From assembly GCA_905250115.1 (NCBI GenBank), contig CAJNOI010000297.1:20225-84224 (forward strand): 64,000 nucleotides of DNA. Reading direction: 5' to 3'. Below, piece by piece: positions 1-12,387 of this stretch (its first letter is position 1; every line of letters starts with the position of its first letter). The position numbers and the translations under genes were made by a program. The notes beneath the pieces were generated by a model. The model was given only the letters and a program-made list of their open reading frames with translations. It did no database searches and was not told the DNA's origin. This stretch comes from Adineta steineri. Its lineage: Eukaryota; Rotifera; Eurotatoria; Adinetida; Adinetidae.

Positions 1-335
1 CTCAATATCTGAATTAATTCGAGTCGGTTCAAACTTAAATCACTACTCTTACATATACAGTAAATGATAATACCAATGATAATTGAATGCTTAAAATGGC
101 TCAATTAAATTTCATTTGATCTAATAACAAATAATATTCATTCGGATAATGATTTGAATTTGACTACATGATTTTTACATTCATTTCGATTCCGTTTCTG
201 TTAGATACGACTAAATCATTTTTGTAATATTAATATAAATAAAAATTGTATCTTTGATAATCTACTCATTTGAATAACAGCATAGATTAAGAGTAAAGAT
301 GCAGATGATTTATAAATATAAGTTTTTACACTTGC

Positions 336-3300
336 CTGCTGAAGGTATTTCAACATTACTTGGAAGATCTGTTAATATATTATGATGTGAAAATGTTGGT
401 TCAATAGTTGAAGAACATTCATCTGTAAAATAATTGAATATAGAAATGATTATGAAATAAATTTTTGAACCAGACAGTGAAAAACTATATGATAATAAAC
501 TCAAATTATAAACGTTGCTAGTTGGTAAAATCTAGCTCAATGAAGATAGTTAGTATACAAGTATAGAAAATAATATTCTCATAAAGAAGAACTTATAGCA
601 TTGTCGAATGAAGGATCAATAGTCTCCAAAAACTGTTTCTTCTCAAAAAGACATGTTTCAACTTTGAAAATGAGAAACTCTGGTGAGCTATTATAAGAAA
701 ATATATTTAGCGCAATTCACAATTGCATCATAAAGCAATAATTGTTGTGCCCTTCCTTTTCTTTACCTGTTACCATATTTATATCTAATTGTTGAATATT
801 ATCAGCAGGTTCAAGTTCACGAAGAAGTACATCATCATCGAACACTTAAAAAACAGAAAATATGAAAGAAAATAATAAGATCTAATAAAAAAAGTTCAAT
901 GCGTTGTATCATATTGAATAAACGTGTTGATATAGTAAAAAACAATAATTGAAATAAATTTACCACATTGATGTTCAATGTTATTTAGATTCTTCATGAT
1001 TTTTTCTATAACATCAGTCACGATATCTAAATATATTATATTCATCGAGTAAGTTCAATTGATAAAAAGATTAACCTGAAGTTGATGAACCATCGATTAT
1101 TATTGATGAGTTTGTTTCTATGTGCACAGGAGATGAATAAGAAGAAGTTTGATGATCAACAACACCTATATGATGACACAGTTTTAGGCAAATATAAATG
1201 TTTTGTTCAAAATACAGAAATGAATAGTATATAGAATAAATTGCTTCATCATTAGCAAATTTCGTTTCTAGAATCAAAAATATCTGGTAATTACAGTTTA
1301 TTTCTTCAAATCTTTACACGAACTTCTATCATATTGTACATGAACAAATAGCTTCGAATAAGATATTCACTTACGTTGTTTTGGAGATGAAATCGATTTT
1401 AATAATAACTCAGAACAATCCATTTGACTATGTTCAGTTTCATCAATCAAATCATTGCTACTTGAATCTAAAATAAGTGTAGCTATTCAATACTTGCAAT
1501 GATTTTTTTAGGGTACCATAATAAATGGTATTTATGTGTAAATTTATAATTCTACATGACAAAAAGTTTATGTTGCTACTCTATATTTCTTTATTATCAT
1601 AGTTATTTTAAATATTCATTCTTTAATTGATCTAAATGATAAATTATACAAAGACTTTAATTGAATGAATTGAGTTACTATTTGATGAGAGACTCAATCA
1701 AAACATAGAACAATAGTATCTTTTACATCATTGAGAAAAAGCGAAGAAATTCGAAATTTAACGTTGTTAAATACATAGTTATTAAGATTTGGGAGTTAAT
1801 TAATTAAATTATTCTCTGACCTTTCAATGATAATTCATATGTAATCCCACAATGAGAAGACGAGGTTGTTTCATTTGGTGGTAATAATGGCATACTGGAA
1901 TCAGTACTTTTGCTTAAGTCTAAATCAGATGAAGTATCTTGTTCTTTTTCTGTTTGATTATTGGCAGCAGCAATACCACATAGTTGATAATTCATTTCAA
2001 TGACATCTTGATCACAAGTTTGAATTTGTGTATCTATAAAAATAGCTATAACATGTTTTTTTTCAAAAAAGAATAGTTTGAAAACAGCTCAAGAAGAAGA
2101 AGAAGACGTAATTCATACTTTGTCATATTTCATATTTTCTAGTACTTGATGATACTTTGCGATACTGCCTCATACTTCTCCACTTCTGCACGTTTTAGTA
2201 CTACTGAAATACGCCTTTTTACAATAAAACAATCTTTAGTCAAACATCAAAAATATATCCTAGTAGAATAATAATGAAAAAGATTTTTAGATTGCAGAAA
2301 CGTTGTAACAATATTGATGCCATATTAAGATATTAACGTTGGTTGATGCTAGTAGGTCTTGATATTGGTATCTCATCTCAAATATAATGTTCGAACGTTT
2401 TAAAAATTAATTACAGTAATACCAATACTAATATTGATACTAATACGAATGAATATTAATCGATGTAAAGTTGTAATCTTATTAGTAATATTGGTACTGT
2501 TATAACTCTGTATCTGTATTACTACTCACACATTATAAAAAAAAACTAACTGCAGTCCAACCCAACTATCACAATCTAAACAATAAGTATTTCCAGAAAC
2601 TGGTCATATAGATTCTGAACAATAAAAAATCACAGTTGTTATTCGGTTTGATCTCACAAGATTTGGGTGAGGGTGAAAATTGAATTTCTAAGTTCTGTTG
2701 TTGGTAAATTCTCAGAGCATTTTCAAGCGTTTATATAATATATTCTGAATAGTCTTCGAAAATACTTATTTTTATTCAGAAGATAACGCGCTCTAATCGT
2801 TCTTAGAACGAAATTTTAACCGACGACTCTTACCAATTTTATAGGATATCGAATTAAATAGCTAACAGTAGAAGATATATATTTACTAGAAATATTTTCG
2901 TACAAATCACAGTCTACATAACCTTCAATCTTTAATAGAGTGTTAGATTATTTGTTTCTTCTTTCTATTTTCTGTCAGTAATGGTTTCGTCTCCTGAAGT
3001 CAGATCATGTTGGAGAAATAAGAAACGGAAACTATATAGTTTAAATGAAACACAGAATAAAATTTTCGGAATATTACCTGTTAAATTATTCACTGAAGAC
3101 TGAAGACCTGTTTCTTGATTTGTTTTCGTATGAGATGATGGTGTATTCATAGATGTTGTTAAATCAGATCTTTTAGAATATTTACCGCTCAATGTAAAAA
3201 TGCCATCAGTAGAAATATTTCCTTTTTGATAATACATGACAAGAACATCATCGTTTGAAACGGGTTTATCTAAATCAAAAGAAATAACAAGATTATAATT

Positions 3301-6300
3301 ATTATAAATTCTTTTTATTAATGAAACTTAGTTCAAACCTTCAAGTTGCACGATCTCTCCAGATTGAACTCGTTGATCAACCATTTGACGAAAAGAATTA
3401 AAAATGATGTCTTTTTTGTAATAGTTATGGTAATATTGAACAAATTCGCCATGTTCTTTCATGAAATTAATAGCATCATCAGTGAAAATCATGCCTAATG
3501 GCAATCGTTGATGTTCAAATGTTGCTTGATATTTTTCCATATTCAAACCTAAATCCTAAAAAGATAATTAATTCTTAGTTACGATACAAATCACATACAG
3601 TTAGGGTGAACTCTATTTTACTCAAAGTTTTGTTTTTCTACGTGTTTCCTATAAAATTCGAAATTCCGATATAAAAATTGAATCGAAGAATAAGTTTAGA
3701 ATCAAAGTTATATACATATTAATAATGTCAGATTACTTCCTTATATCTTTTAATTCTCTCTTGATACTTAATCTGAAAAGAAACTAGGAAATATTGCTAA
3801 TATTGAGGGACTAATAATCTCAATACAATCTTTTAATACATGTTTTCAACGTGCCCATTGATACATAGAAGAATATACAAATGCCACTTAAAGCTTTTCA
3901 TATAAAGAAGAATATTTGTTAATATTGCGAAAAAAAAAGAAAACAATACTTACTTCAAAACTCTTTTTTATTCGAGGATTGTCGTTAATCACTGATGGAA
4001 GTTGTTTACAAAAAGATGCATATTGCAAGCCGGTATTCGGAACACGTCCATTTTTAATGAAATTGCCACCAATAATTAGACCATTTTCAATTAATGGTAA
4101 AAGAATTTCTTCAGGCTTTAGATCATATGAATGTGAGAATTGACCAGATCCTTCACCTTTCGTCGTATTAGTCATGTATTGTCTTGTAAAGAACACGACA
4201 GAAAATTCCATAACCTTTACCATTGCCTTTTCTAGTTTAATTTCTTCTGGAAATCTTAAAAGAAAGTAGGATAGGATAAAACACTGCATTATTTTTCTTT
4301 TTTTTTCATTCATATATATTCTGACACTACAAAGGATAGAATGAATATTGAAAATAATTGTTCAAGATTTCTTCTATCGCAAGTATTGTTATCTGGTCAA
4401 CAACTGAAAGTCTGTTTTTCTTTTCTTAACACTCATCATCAACTAGTTTTTCTTCTTTCTTCTCCTTTAAAAATACTCACATATAGTCAAAAATAAATGT
4501 AATGATTAATGTATACCTTTAAGTATACGTGTATATATAAAACAAGAAAGTCTATAAGTCTAACGATGAAAGGGAAGAAAAGAAACAGAAAATGATATTT
4601 CAATAATGTATGGACAACAAATCATCTGATGCTACCAGCACATACCATAACATTATTTGAAAATAAACGAAAAAAAAAATCATGTGAACTCAAATCTTCA
4701 AATTTTTTCATTTGCTCTGGTAAGTAGAAAACAACATACTTGTTGTGAGAGACAACGTTTCCAATTCTTGAATTAACAACTTCATTTAATTGTTTCAATG
4801 TAAGAAGTGTATCAAGTATTAACATTTTTCTTAAATACCAATGATATCCTACATCAATGTCATAGATGGTAGACGTAAGAATATATTGATTTTGTTGTAC
4901 ATGTTGACATTTGGTTGAAACAAATTCTTTCACTAATGACTGAATAGAAGTTTGAAATTTGTCATTAATTGAATTAAAATTAGTTGTTAATTGATCGCCT
5001 TGTCGTTGATCGATGTTTTTTAAATCTTTACTCATCAACTGGAAAATTATACGAATTATCTTCATCGACCAAATGCATTTAGACAACATTTCTATCACTT
5101 TTCGATGCATGGATTGTAAATGATGTTCCGAAGTGTTTGAACCTTTCCACCAGTCACGCACCAATACATCGAATAATTTGAATGGTGAAATATCATTATC
5201 GATATTTTCAACTGAATTACATGTCGTAATATTATCATAAAGATCACCTTCATTGATAGAAATATTATATGTAGCAGGTTTGGTAATACCTTGTTTTTGT
5301 AATTCATCTAATAAACGTTGTTCAACTTCAAAATCTATTTATTAAATCAAACAAATTTAGAGTCAAAACATTAATCAGACATTTATCATTAATATGCTTA
5401 TTCTCATGAACATAAGTCGCTTTTTATGATTAACTCTTGAAAATAATCTCACTGACACGTCTAGAAACACAGATATTTCACTTGTCTTTATGTAATGTTG
5501 ATGTTTCTATACGAGAAAACGTGCCTTTTTAATAGTCAGTATAAAATATAAATGACTCGATATAGTTTCGAAAAAATCTGTGTTAATTGATTTCAAAGCA
5601 AGTGTTAAAAATGAATCAGAAAACTATTAGAACAGCTGGATATAATGTAGACAACAAGTCCTTGTTAACATACGATCTCGTCCGATAACATTTTAATCTA
5701 ATTCATTCGATACAAGTTATAAACTGAAAAAAATTGCAAAGTTACGTACTTTCTATATTCACATCTGTACAATCAGATTTATGACGTAAATGACGAAATT
5801 CAAAATTGTAATTAAACAATGTTGCCACAGCATATGCAAAATGACAATATGATGGAACATTTGTAAAGCTTGTCGCTCTTTCAATTGGCAATTCATCGAT
5901 ACTTCGGCACCATGTAAAGAAAATTCTACCATACACCCCATCTTGCTCTTTAGATTCATGAAAATGCTGCAACATTGATGAAAATTTACATCCTGTACTA
6001 GCGATAAACATATTCATGAGGGCCACAGGACGAGTTATTTTTAATTGTGATACGCCAGTACCTCTTATATAACCACACCGTATCCCATCCGAAGCATCAC
6101 AAAAAAGAGAGACACCTGATGCTGCTTCAGGTTTCCCTTGGTCGTAGTATCCCAGTTTTTTTAATGAACCATCACCATCAGGATGGAGCAACATCGTGTT
6201 CACTTTAGATAAGGATTGGATTAAACCCACTTCAGTTACGTTCGACATTAACATCGAATATTGGTCAGTATTTGATTTATTTTGTTTTGTGTAAGTGTTG

Positions 6301-7602
6301 TCATCATTGATAATGCTTGATTCTTTTCCTAATGATGAATATCGACCGGGAAACGATTGTATCACATAATTTAATGCTGATGCAACCTTCTGACAAATTG
6401 TACTTTTGTTCGACGCTGAAAGTACAATAATACAATTCAAATAATATACAACAGAATCAACTTTCAACAACGTCGGATTTTATACTTCAGTTTTGGTACG
6501 TAACGCATCACTTTCACTATCGTAGAATTAAGAAAAACTCGACTATCAATATTATTGCTGTATAGAAAATAGTATAAAATGAATAGAAATGCTTCTTCAT
6601 TCTAAGAATACTCGGGTTTCCACAAACCCATCAGTCATTATTGAGATACAATAGAAATTAGGAATGCATGATATTGATTTGGGTATTACAAACTCATGAT
6701 TATGTCGCCTTAATTAAACTCAAATATTATGTAAAAATAATCTTTTCAAATCATATTATTTGTTTTGGTTCAATATTTCAAGATGTTGACTGTAAATATC
6801 TATAGATTGTTTAATCTAATGTAGCACATATTTATACAAAAGCAAAGAGCAGACATCTATTCTCAAATTTTTATTCGTTTCCTCATTATCGTGTCTATAT
6901 GTTGATTTTCGCCTAACTGAAAAACCATCAAGTCAACTAAATCCAAATTTTTAAAAAGACATGACATCGTATTGAAAGAAAAATTATTTTTTACGGAAGA
7001 ATAAAATCTATAAACTATCTACTTATTTAGAAAGCTTATAAAATAGCAATACAACATCACTACCTACAGTTTAGACTATTATTTCTTTATGAATGATGAA
7101 TCGAAACACACCATTCGATTATAAGAATCAAGAAAAAACTTGATGTTTAGTTTCATAAACTTTTGTATAATAACTGCAAGATAAACCTTAAAATCAGACT
7201 TTAACGAAAAAATATCTCATTGCGCCTAACACATTGTACCAAATATTTATTCATAACACGCTTATTAAATTTAGATGAACTATTTTAGATTCAGTATTTA
7301 CCGCTTCGCCCTATAATATGATGATTTTGATTCAAAAATCCAACTTTTTTGTTTATATGATTATGATAAAACGAATTATCAGCTAGCACGCCAACAATAG
7401 AATGTAATGCAGCAAGAGTTAGCTCATAAGAATTTCCATTACGATTTTGCTCTCTTAAAAAGCATAACAAATACCAGTCCTCATCTTCATTTATGAAATT
7501 AATATTAAATTTTGGAAGAACATTCAGCTTTTTGAAGTTTTCTTGAAGCAATACTGAAAAATCGGAAGGAATAGGCTTCGATGAAGAACGATTGGTTGAC
7601 AT
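336..7602 (-). CDS. DUF3987-like multi-exon gene, 3' end not seen
   Basis: Exons in transcript order: 7602-7302, 6415-5750, 5334-4636, 4246-3954, 3555-3339, 3269-3078, 2033-1821, 1467-1375, 1165-1076, 1026-964, 844-767, 422-336. The reading frame is continuous through every junction. The start is ATG at 7602 (MSTNRSSSKPIP). Exon 2 carries a block with LLHPDGDGSLKKLGYYD, LFCDASDG and KITRPVALMNMFIAS. This resembles the P-loop-derived region of DUF3987 proteins, where a conserved acidic loop is followed by 'RPxLxxxG'; the assignment is tentative. Exon 3 continues as a helical domain (YHWYLRKMLILDTLLTLKQL). From exon 6 on the protein is Ser/Thr/Asp-rich and apparently disordered, encoded by small phase-1 exons. 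The last visible exon uses a GC donor at 335-334, so more exons probably lie left of the window. The 1,044-bp intron 2034-3077 holds only AT-rich sequence with weak AATATTGGTA-type inverted motifs. The molecular function is unknown to me. Confidence 0.6.
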
Positions 7603-8138
7603 AAAATATTGATATAATTGATAAAATAGTAATCTAAAACATATGCATGTTCGTTATAAAAAAGATAGAAAATATTGTTCTTGTCTAAAGAAAGGATTAT
7701 CACCTAAGAAAGATTGCAACAGTTAGATATTCATAACCTAATTCATTCTACCATTTTATTAAAAAGAATGATATATATATACATGAACGAACTTGGAAAT
7801 ATCATGAACAAAAAGAAAAGTATTCAATTCCTATCAAAAGAGAGAAAGATAAATGGAAAATACCAATGCATTTAAAATGAATCAAGAAAATGACAAAGAT
7901 ATGGAATATGCCACTGTTAACGAATGAATCAGTTTAGCTGATCGGAACTACTAGTATAACGTTTGCTTGATTTTCCAAACGGGTACACGAAACATAGTGA
8001 CTGAATTAGAAAAAGTTCAAACTAATAGTGAAAGAGATAAAAAAAAGGGAAAACACGTGAAAAGCATTAATAGAAAATGTTTGCAAAATAACGAATAGAT
8101 GAACAGAAGAAAGAGACAGGAAAAATCCTATATATATA
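7603..8138. other. AT-rich intergenic, upstream of the 7602 gene
   Basis: I see no coding signal. It is the presumed promoter side of the minus-strand gene that starts at 7602. It ends at the TA dinucleotide 8137-8138, which is the left target duplication of the pogo-like element. Confidence 0.5.
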
Positions 8139-8880
8139 CAGTAAAACCTGTCTAATCTGAACACCGTCGGTCGCCGCCAAAAGTGTTCAGTATAACAGGG
8201 TGTTCGTAAAGGAGGGGTGTAAGCAATATTAGATCAAAACTTTATTTTGATGATTTAACTACAACTTTAAAGTGAATTAACTTAGTTTATTCAATCATAT
8301 AATATTCACATAGTAGATTTGTAAAAGAATCCTAAGCACCAGATTTACGATCTAGTCGGTTGAAAAAAATCTAGAATAGACATCTGTTAGAATTGTTTGA
8401 ATCCAAATAAATATTTCTATTTCGACTATTTTCGTAATCACTCATTTATTCCGCTTTTCTTTTTATTACATTTGAAATAGCACTAATGTATATATGAAAT
8501 TTATCTCGTAATGCACGATAAGTTAAACCAGCTTCATTTAATTTAATAACATTAATTTTCTCTTCTAATGTAAGATCATTACGAGCAGTCATAATTGAGC
8601 AAAAATTCAATTGCACTGTACTTATTACAAATGTGTTTGTTTTTTCATTGTTTTCTCTTCTTTCTCTCTTTATGTATAATGATTAAGTCGAACTATAGAG
8701 CCAATGAGCTATTCGATGCATACCTCTTTCAGTCCAATCATACGAATTTGTATGGCGGCGCTCTCTATAGATGTTCATATTAATCAGGTAACGTGTACAA
8801 ATATGACTAAAAAAAGCGTTCACATTCAGAACCAAGGTGGGTTCATAAAGGAGGGGTGTTCATACAGAGAGGTTTTACTG
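8139..8880 (-). mobile_element. pogo/Tigger-type (Tc1-mariner) non-autonomous element
   Basis: The left end CAGTAAAACCTGTCTAATCT at 8139 and the reverse complement of the right end, CAGTAAAACCTCTCTGTATG at 8880, form terminal inverted repeats. TA dinucleotides flank both sides (8137-8138 and 8881-8882), as expected for Tc1/mariner insertion. The CAGTNNAACCTC-type terminus is typical of pogo/Tigger elements. A subterminal stretch AAAGGAGGGGTGT occurs near both ends (8209 and 8847). The interior keeps only the N-terminal part of a transposase on the minus strand (separate entry). With no DDE domain in 742 bp, it can move only if a full-length relative supplies transposase. Confidence 0.85.
8446..8592 (-). 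pseudogene. Truncated pogo transposase, HTH (CENP-B/psq-like) only
   Basis: A 48-codon minus-strand ORF starts MTARNDLTLEEKINVIKLNE and continues AGLTYRALRDKFHI. This is the pattern of the psq/CENP-B N-terminal helix-turn-helix of pogo-type transposases (basic start, 'EKIxVIKLxEAG', then 'xxxLxxKFxIxxSxIxxVIK'). It stops after IKRKAE. The second DNA-binding domain and the DDE catalytic domain are absent. A short protein that binds the terminal repeats remains possible, but I see no sign of expression. Confidence 0.7.
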
Positions 8881-8882
8881 TA

Positions 8883-9479
8883 TGTATGTTGCATGTGTCA
8901 TCTATATGATACAAGAGAAAGAAAAAAAAAGATATATGTCGGTGATATTGTAACAACCATGAAATCAAAAACAAAAGAAACCGTATTTATGTCATTTATG
9001 CATGACAAAAGAAGAGAAAAAGTAAAACTATATGAAGACATAAGATCATATATTGTATCTTACTAATTCGTGATTCGATATTTCAGTAAAGTTATAGATA
9101 GAACTGTACTATTATGAATAAATCACGGATTTAATTTAAGCTGAATGATTTGATCCTTTCTATCTATTAAGTTTATGATAAGTAGAAAAGAATTAAACAC
9201 TTATTTCAGAAGGTTTTGTAAACAAAGCAACAAAAGAAAAATCAATAAAATAAGATCGACCTAGAAAAAAAATATATTTCATCGTTCCAGAACATAATTC
9301 AACTGGACCAAGTATGTAGTGATTTCGCTTCATAATTTAATTTTCATCTCAGCAAATTATAAATGAAAAATGCCACATAAAGTTGATTATATACAATGAA
9401 CTATATCAAAAAATGAAACTTCCTAAAGAAATTACTTTCAGATCTCTGAACAAGTTTATTTGTATCTTGAAGATGATCT
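8883..9479. other. Intergenic, nothing recognised
   Basis: AT-rich sequence with short low-complexity ORFs that resemble no family. I see no repeat structure and no RNA gene. Confidence 0.4.
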
Positions 9480-9774
9480 AACGAGGGAACATCCCCAACT
9501 GTCTGAGCGCTTTGGAGTTCGGACTCCGCCTAAAAGGTAGGTCCCAATGAGGTATGAAAAACCCCAAAATGATAAGTGCCCATAGGCCTTCTGTCCAGCG
9601 TTATAGGCATTTTACTGAAATTTTAGCCTATGATAGGGTATATATAAGTGCATCGAATGACGTTATTTCGACCTGAGATTTTGCCCATAGGGAGGTCTAT
9701 TGGTGACTAGAATACCCTGAAAATTTCAGCTAAAAAGAATGTTTCATTCTTGAGATATTAAAGTCTCAAAAAAT
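9480..9774. repeat. Fragment of a dispersed repeat related to the 52.7-53.3 kb foldback element
   Basis: The stretch TGAAATTTTAGCCTATGATA (about 9617-9636) and the following ATTTTGCCCATAGGGAGGTC region match the left arm of the foldback element at 52.8 kb (TGAAATTTTAGCCTATGATA, then a matching 'CTTGTCCACAGGTAGGCC' stretch). The match includes a shared tail 'ACTAGAATA...TTCA(A/G)CT(A/C)AAA'. The GC content is higher than in the neighbours. The copy is cut off by the assembly gap, which suggests the gap was caused by this repeat. Confidence 0.6.
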
Positions 9775-9874
9775 NNNNNNNNNNNNNNNNNNNNNNNNNN
9801 NNNNNNNNNNNNNNNNNNNNNNNNNNNNNNNNNNNNNNNNNNNNNNNNNNNNNNNNNNNNNNNNNNNNNNNNNN
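9775..9874. other. Assembly gap (100 N)
   Basis: One hundred N. The round number suggests a gap of unknown true size. Any ORF drawn across it has no meaning. Confidence 0.98.
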
Positions 9875-10645
9875 TAAAAGTAATATGCTTTTATGTCATA
9901 GTGAAATACTCTTGAAGTGATTTCGGATGACAGGAAAAATTGTTGCACAGAATAATAGGACTGAGTGTACATATTGTATTAATCAAACATTCGTATCTAT
10001 TTCATATTATCCTTTCTTATACATAATCAAATAAAATCAAAGAATCTTTATCTTCATATAAATAAATTTTTAAAAAACTGAACACATCAATCGATTCCCC
10101 GACCACGATTACCTTTGATCAAACTTTATACAAAACAAATTTGTTTCGTAAAAAAGCCTTTCCTTTATGTAAAAAAACTAATTTGAAAAAATTCTAAAAA
10201 ACTGATAATGGATTTGGATTCCTTGACCCCGAAAACCTATGTATTGAATTTTTCTTAGAAGTAATTAAGTCAATGAAATGTTGTGTGTAAACCCATATAT
10301 ATTTTGATTAATTAAACCAGAAAACGTAATTTACAAGAAAAAGGTTTTGTACACACAAATTACTTGTATTATCAACTGAAGGATGGAGATTTCATTAAAT
10401 ATTTCTGTTGATAAAATTTAATATAAGAAATCCTGTTTGCAAGCTATTTATATTTTAAGCATATAAAAACATGAGTAGAATACACGTTATTACTATTAGA
10501 TCCTATTCAAAATGCACGCATACATAGATTGATAACATTCGATCTATTCTTTCAAACATTGTCCCGAATCAATATAAGATAGGACTTGCACATTTATTTG
10601 TACTAAATGAGAACAAATAACTAGTATTCATTTTTTTTAAAGAGC
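9875..10645. other. Intergenic, nothing recognised
   Basis: AT-rich sequence with no ORF of interest. The right part may be the upstream part or first intron of the GNAT pseudogene, because the MITE target site lies just before that gene's splice acceptor. Confidence 0.4.
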
Positions 10646-10655
10646 GATCATGACC

Positions 10656-11120
10656 AGAGTTTCCAATAGAAAGCTCAAACAAAACGTATTAGTACGCTTT
10701 GCTTAGGTAGACAAAACGTAAGTGTACACCTTCTTTTTGCCTGCAAAGTGTACAAAGAGTACTTATGACGTTTTTCCAATGTAAAAAATAGAAATAATTC
10801 TACTTTCTTCATGAGTACTTTATACAAATACTTGTTAAATAACAAACATATGAGTGATAAATAAGCATATTATTTCGTAATCTGACATATTCATTTACAA
10901 AAAACGTATGTGAGAAAAAACAGTGCGCAACATACCTAAAAGTTACTGTAGAAATACTTTCAAATGCAAAGATTTTAGAATCAAGTTGTAAATCATTTTC
11001 GCAAAATGTACACCGTACATTCTGCTTTTTGGAGCAAATTGTAAATCAGAGTGTAAATAAAAAATTGCAGTTGTACAGCACATTTTGCTTATGCTGTGTA
11101 CAACTGCTATTGGAAACTCT
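10656..11120. mobile_element. 465-bp MITE, Mutator-like by target duplication
   Basis: The termini are perfect inverted repeats of 14 bp: AGAGTTTCCAATAG at 10656 and CTATTGGAAACTCT ending at 11120. The 10-bp direct repeat GATCATGACC flanks the element on both sides (10646-10655 and 11121-11130). A 9-11 bp duplication is usual for Mutator-like elements, so that superfamily is the best guess, but it is not proven. The interior has palindromic patches such as GTACACCGTAC and CAGTTGTACAGCAC, and no coding capacity. Confidence 0.85.
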
Positions 11121-11144
11121 GATCATGACCATTATATTTGTTAG

Positions 11145-11694
11145 ACACTCGAATATGAAGAAGAACCTTTAGCTAAATGTCTTGAATTAAATGAATCAAT
11201 TGATTTTGTTAAAAATATTATAAAAGATGCATTACAAGATCAATGTTCATTTGTTGTATATGATATTCAAATAGAACTGTTAGTTGGTGTTTGTCTTAAT
11301 GAAATTAAATTCGTAGATGATAAACATATAATTCATGAAAAAAATGATTTGATTCTTCATTTTCTAAATCAAATGCATAAAAATATAAACTTTTTCAATA
11401 ATTTCAAATAAATTTACTTCTTCATATATTTATAATTGATATACTAAAGAATTATCGTAGTTATGGACTTGGCTCACAATTAGTTTCAGCTAGTTTTGAA
11501 CATGCAAAAAAAATTGATGTCAAAGGAATTTATGCAGAAGCAACAAATAATCATTTCATTCATTGAATTGTTTTAAACAACAAGGTTTTCAAAGTTATTA
11601 TCAATTTAATTATACTGATTATGATCAAATTCGTTTAGCAAATCTGATTGATTCTCATGAAAATCAATGTCAACTTGTTGCACGAAATGTTTAA
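11145..11694 (+). pseudogene. GNAT-family N-acetyltransferase pseudogene
   Basis: After an acceptor (TTTGTTAG at 11137-11144) the frame reads TLEYEEEPLAKCLELNESID, then CSFVVYDIQIELLVGVCLNE. This has the layout of arylalkylamine-type GNAT acetyltransferases. Further on, YRSYGLGSQLVSASFEHAKK matches GNAT motif A (the acetyl-CoA-binding R-x-x-G-x-G/A turn, here RSYGLG), followed by IYAEATN. A frameshift and stop occur near 11563 (NHFIH then TGA). The reading resumes one frame over as LNCFKQQGFQSYYQFNYTD and ends ARNV at 11694. No 5' exon is visible, and the MITE at 10656-11120 sits just upstream. I conclude a decayed acetyltransferase copy; the substrate is unknown. Confidence 0.75.
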
Positions 11695-11714
11695 AAAACT
11701 TACATTATACTTAA

Positions 11715-11796
11715 AGGGTGTGGTGTGGGTGGGTACGGATATAGTTAAAAAGACAAGACATATACCCATACCCACCCACACCCACACCCACACCCT
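11715..11796. repeat. Telomere-like G-rich/C-rich hairpin, copy 1
   Basis: The G-rich arm AGGGTGTGGTGTGGGTGGGT is followed about 30 bases on by the C-rich arm CCCACCCACACCCACACCCA and its end CACCCT. The unit is GGGTGT, a permutation of TGTGGG. It lies just 3' of the GNAT pseudogene. Confidence 0.85.
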
Positions 11797-12387
11797 CTAA
11801 ATTACAAAGTTCTGAATTCTACTTAGTAAGAATTTGGAAAGATCAATGCAAGATCGTCGATTGGTGTTTTAATATTTTCATCATTTTCTATATTTACAGC
11901 AACAGATGATAATAGGCGTATGCCATGTTTTGTTGAGCTATGATTTTCCAAAGGAAAAGCTATTTCTTTTTTTTATTTCTACGTTTTTTAATGTTGTGTT
12001 TGCTGTAAATATGTCATGAAATAGTTGTTTCCACAAGCATTATTTATCAGCATCGCAACGGATGCTTCTTCTGTTATTTTATTCATTTTTTATATGATTA
12101 ACACAGAAGTTGTCCGGAAAATAAGCTTCCCTTTGTTCAAATGATATAAAACAGTCTGATAAAAATATAAAAGATTTTTATTCAGTTTATAAAAAAAATA
12201 GAGACATACATCAAAATCTCTCGTCATCATTTTAACTTCTTGCAGTCGATATACATAAGGTATGATAGATCTTTTTTCTGTTGTATTCTCGTATTCCTCT
12301 TGTACATATCTGAATATGATTCATTACAGAGAACTACGTGAATAAGTAAGAAATCATACAATATTCATATATATATATTTGTAGCGA
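11797..12387. other. Intergenic, upstream of the tandem-module membrane protein gene
   Basis: AT-rich sequence with no recognised feature. A run of ATATATAT at about 12370 precedes the ATG at 12388. The last 300 bp presumably contain the promoter, but no motif is clear enough to call. Confidence 0.4.

Noticed and set aside
9480..9560. Possible tRNA-like GC-rich patch (GGAGTTCGGACTCC)
   Set aside because: I could not form an acceptor stem and a full cloverleaf; it belongs to the dispersed repeat.
9766..9972. ORF running through the N gap
   Set aside because: Most of its length is unknown sequence; the flanks show no coding signal.
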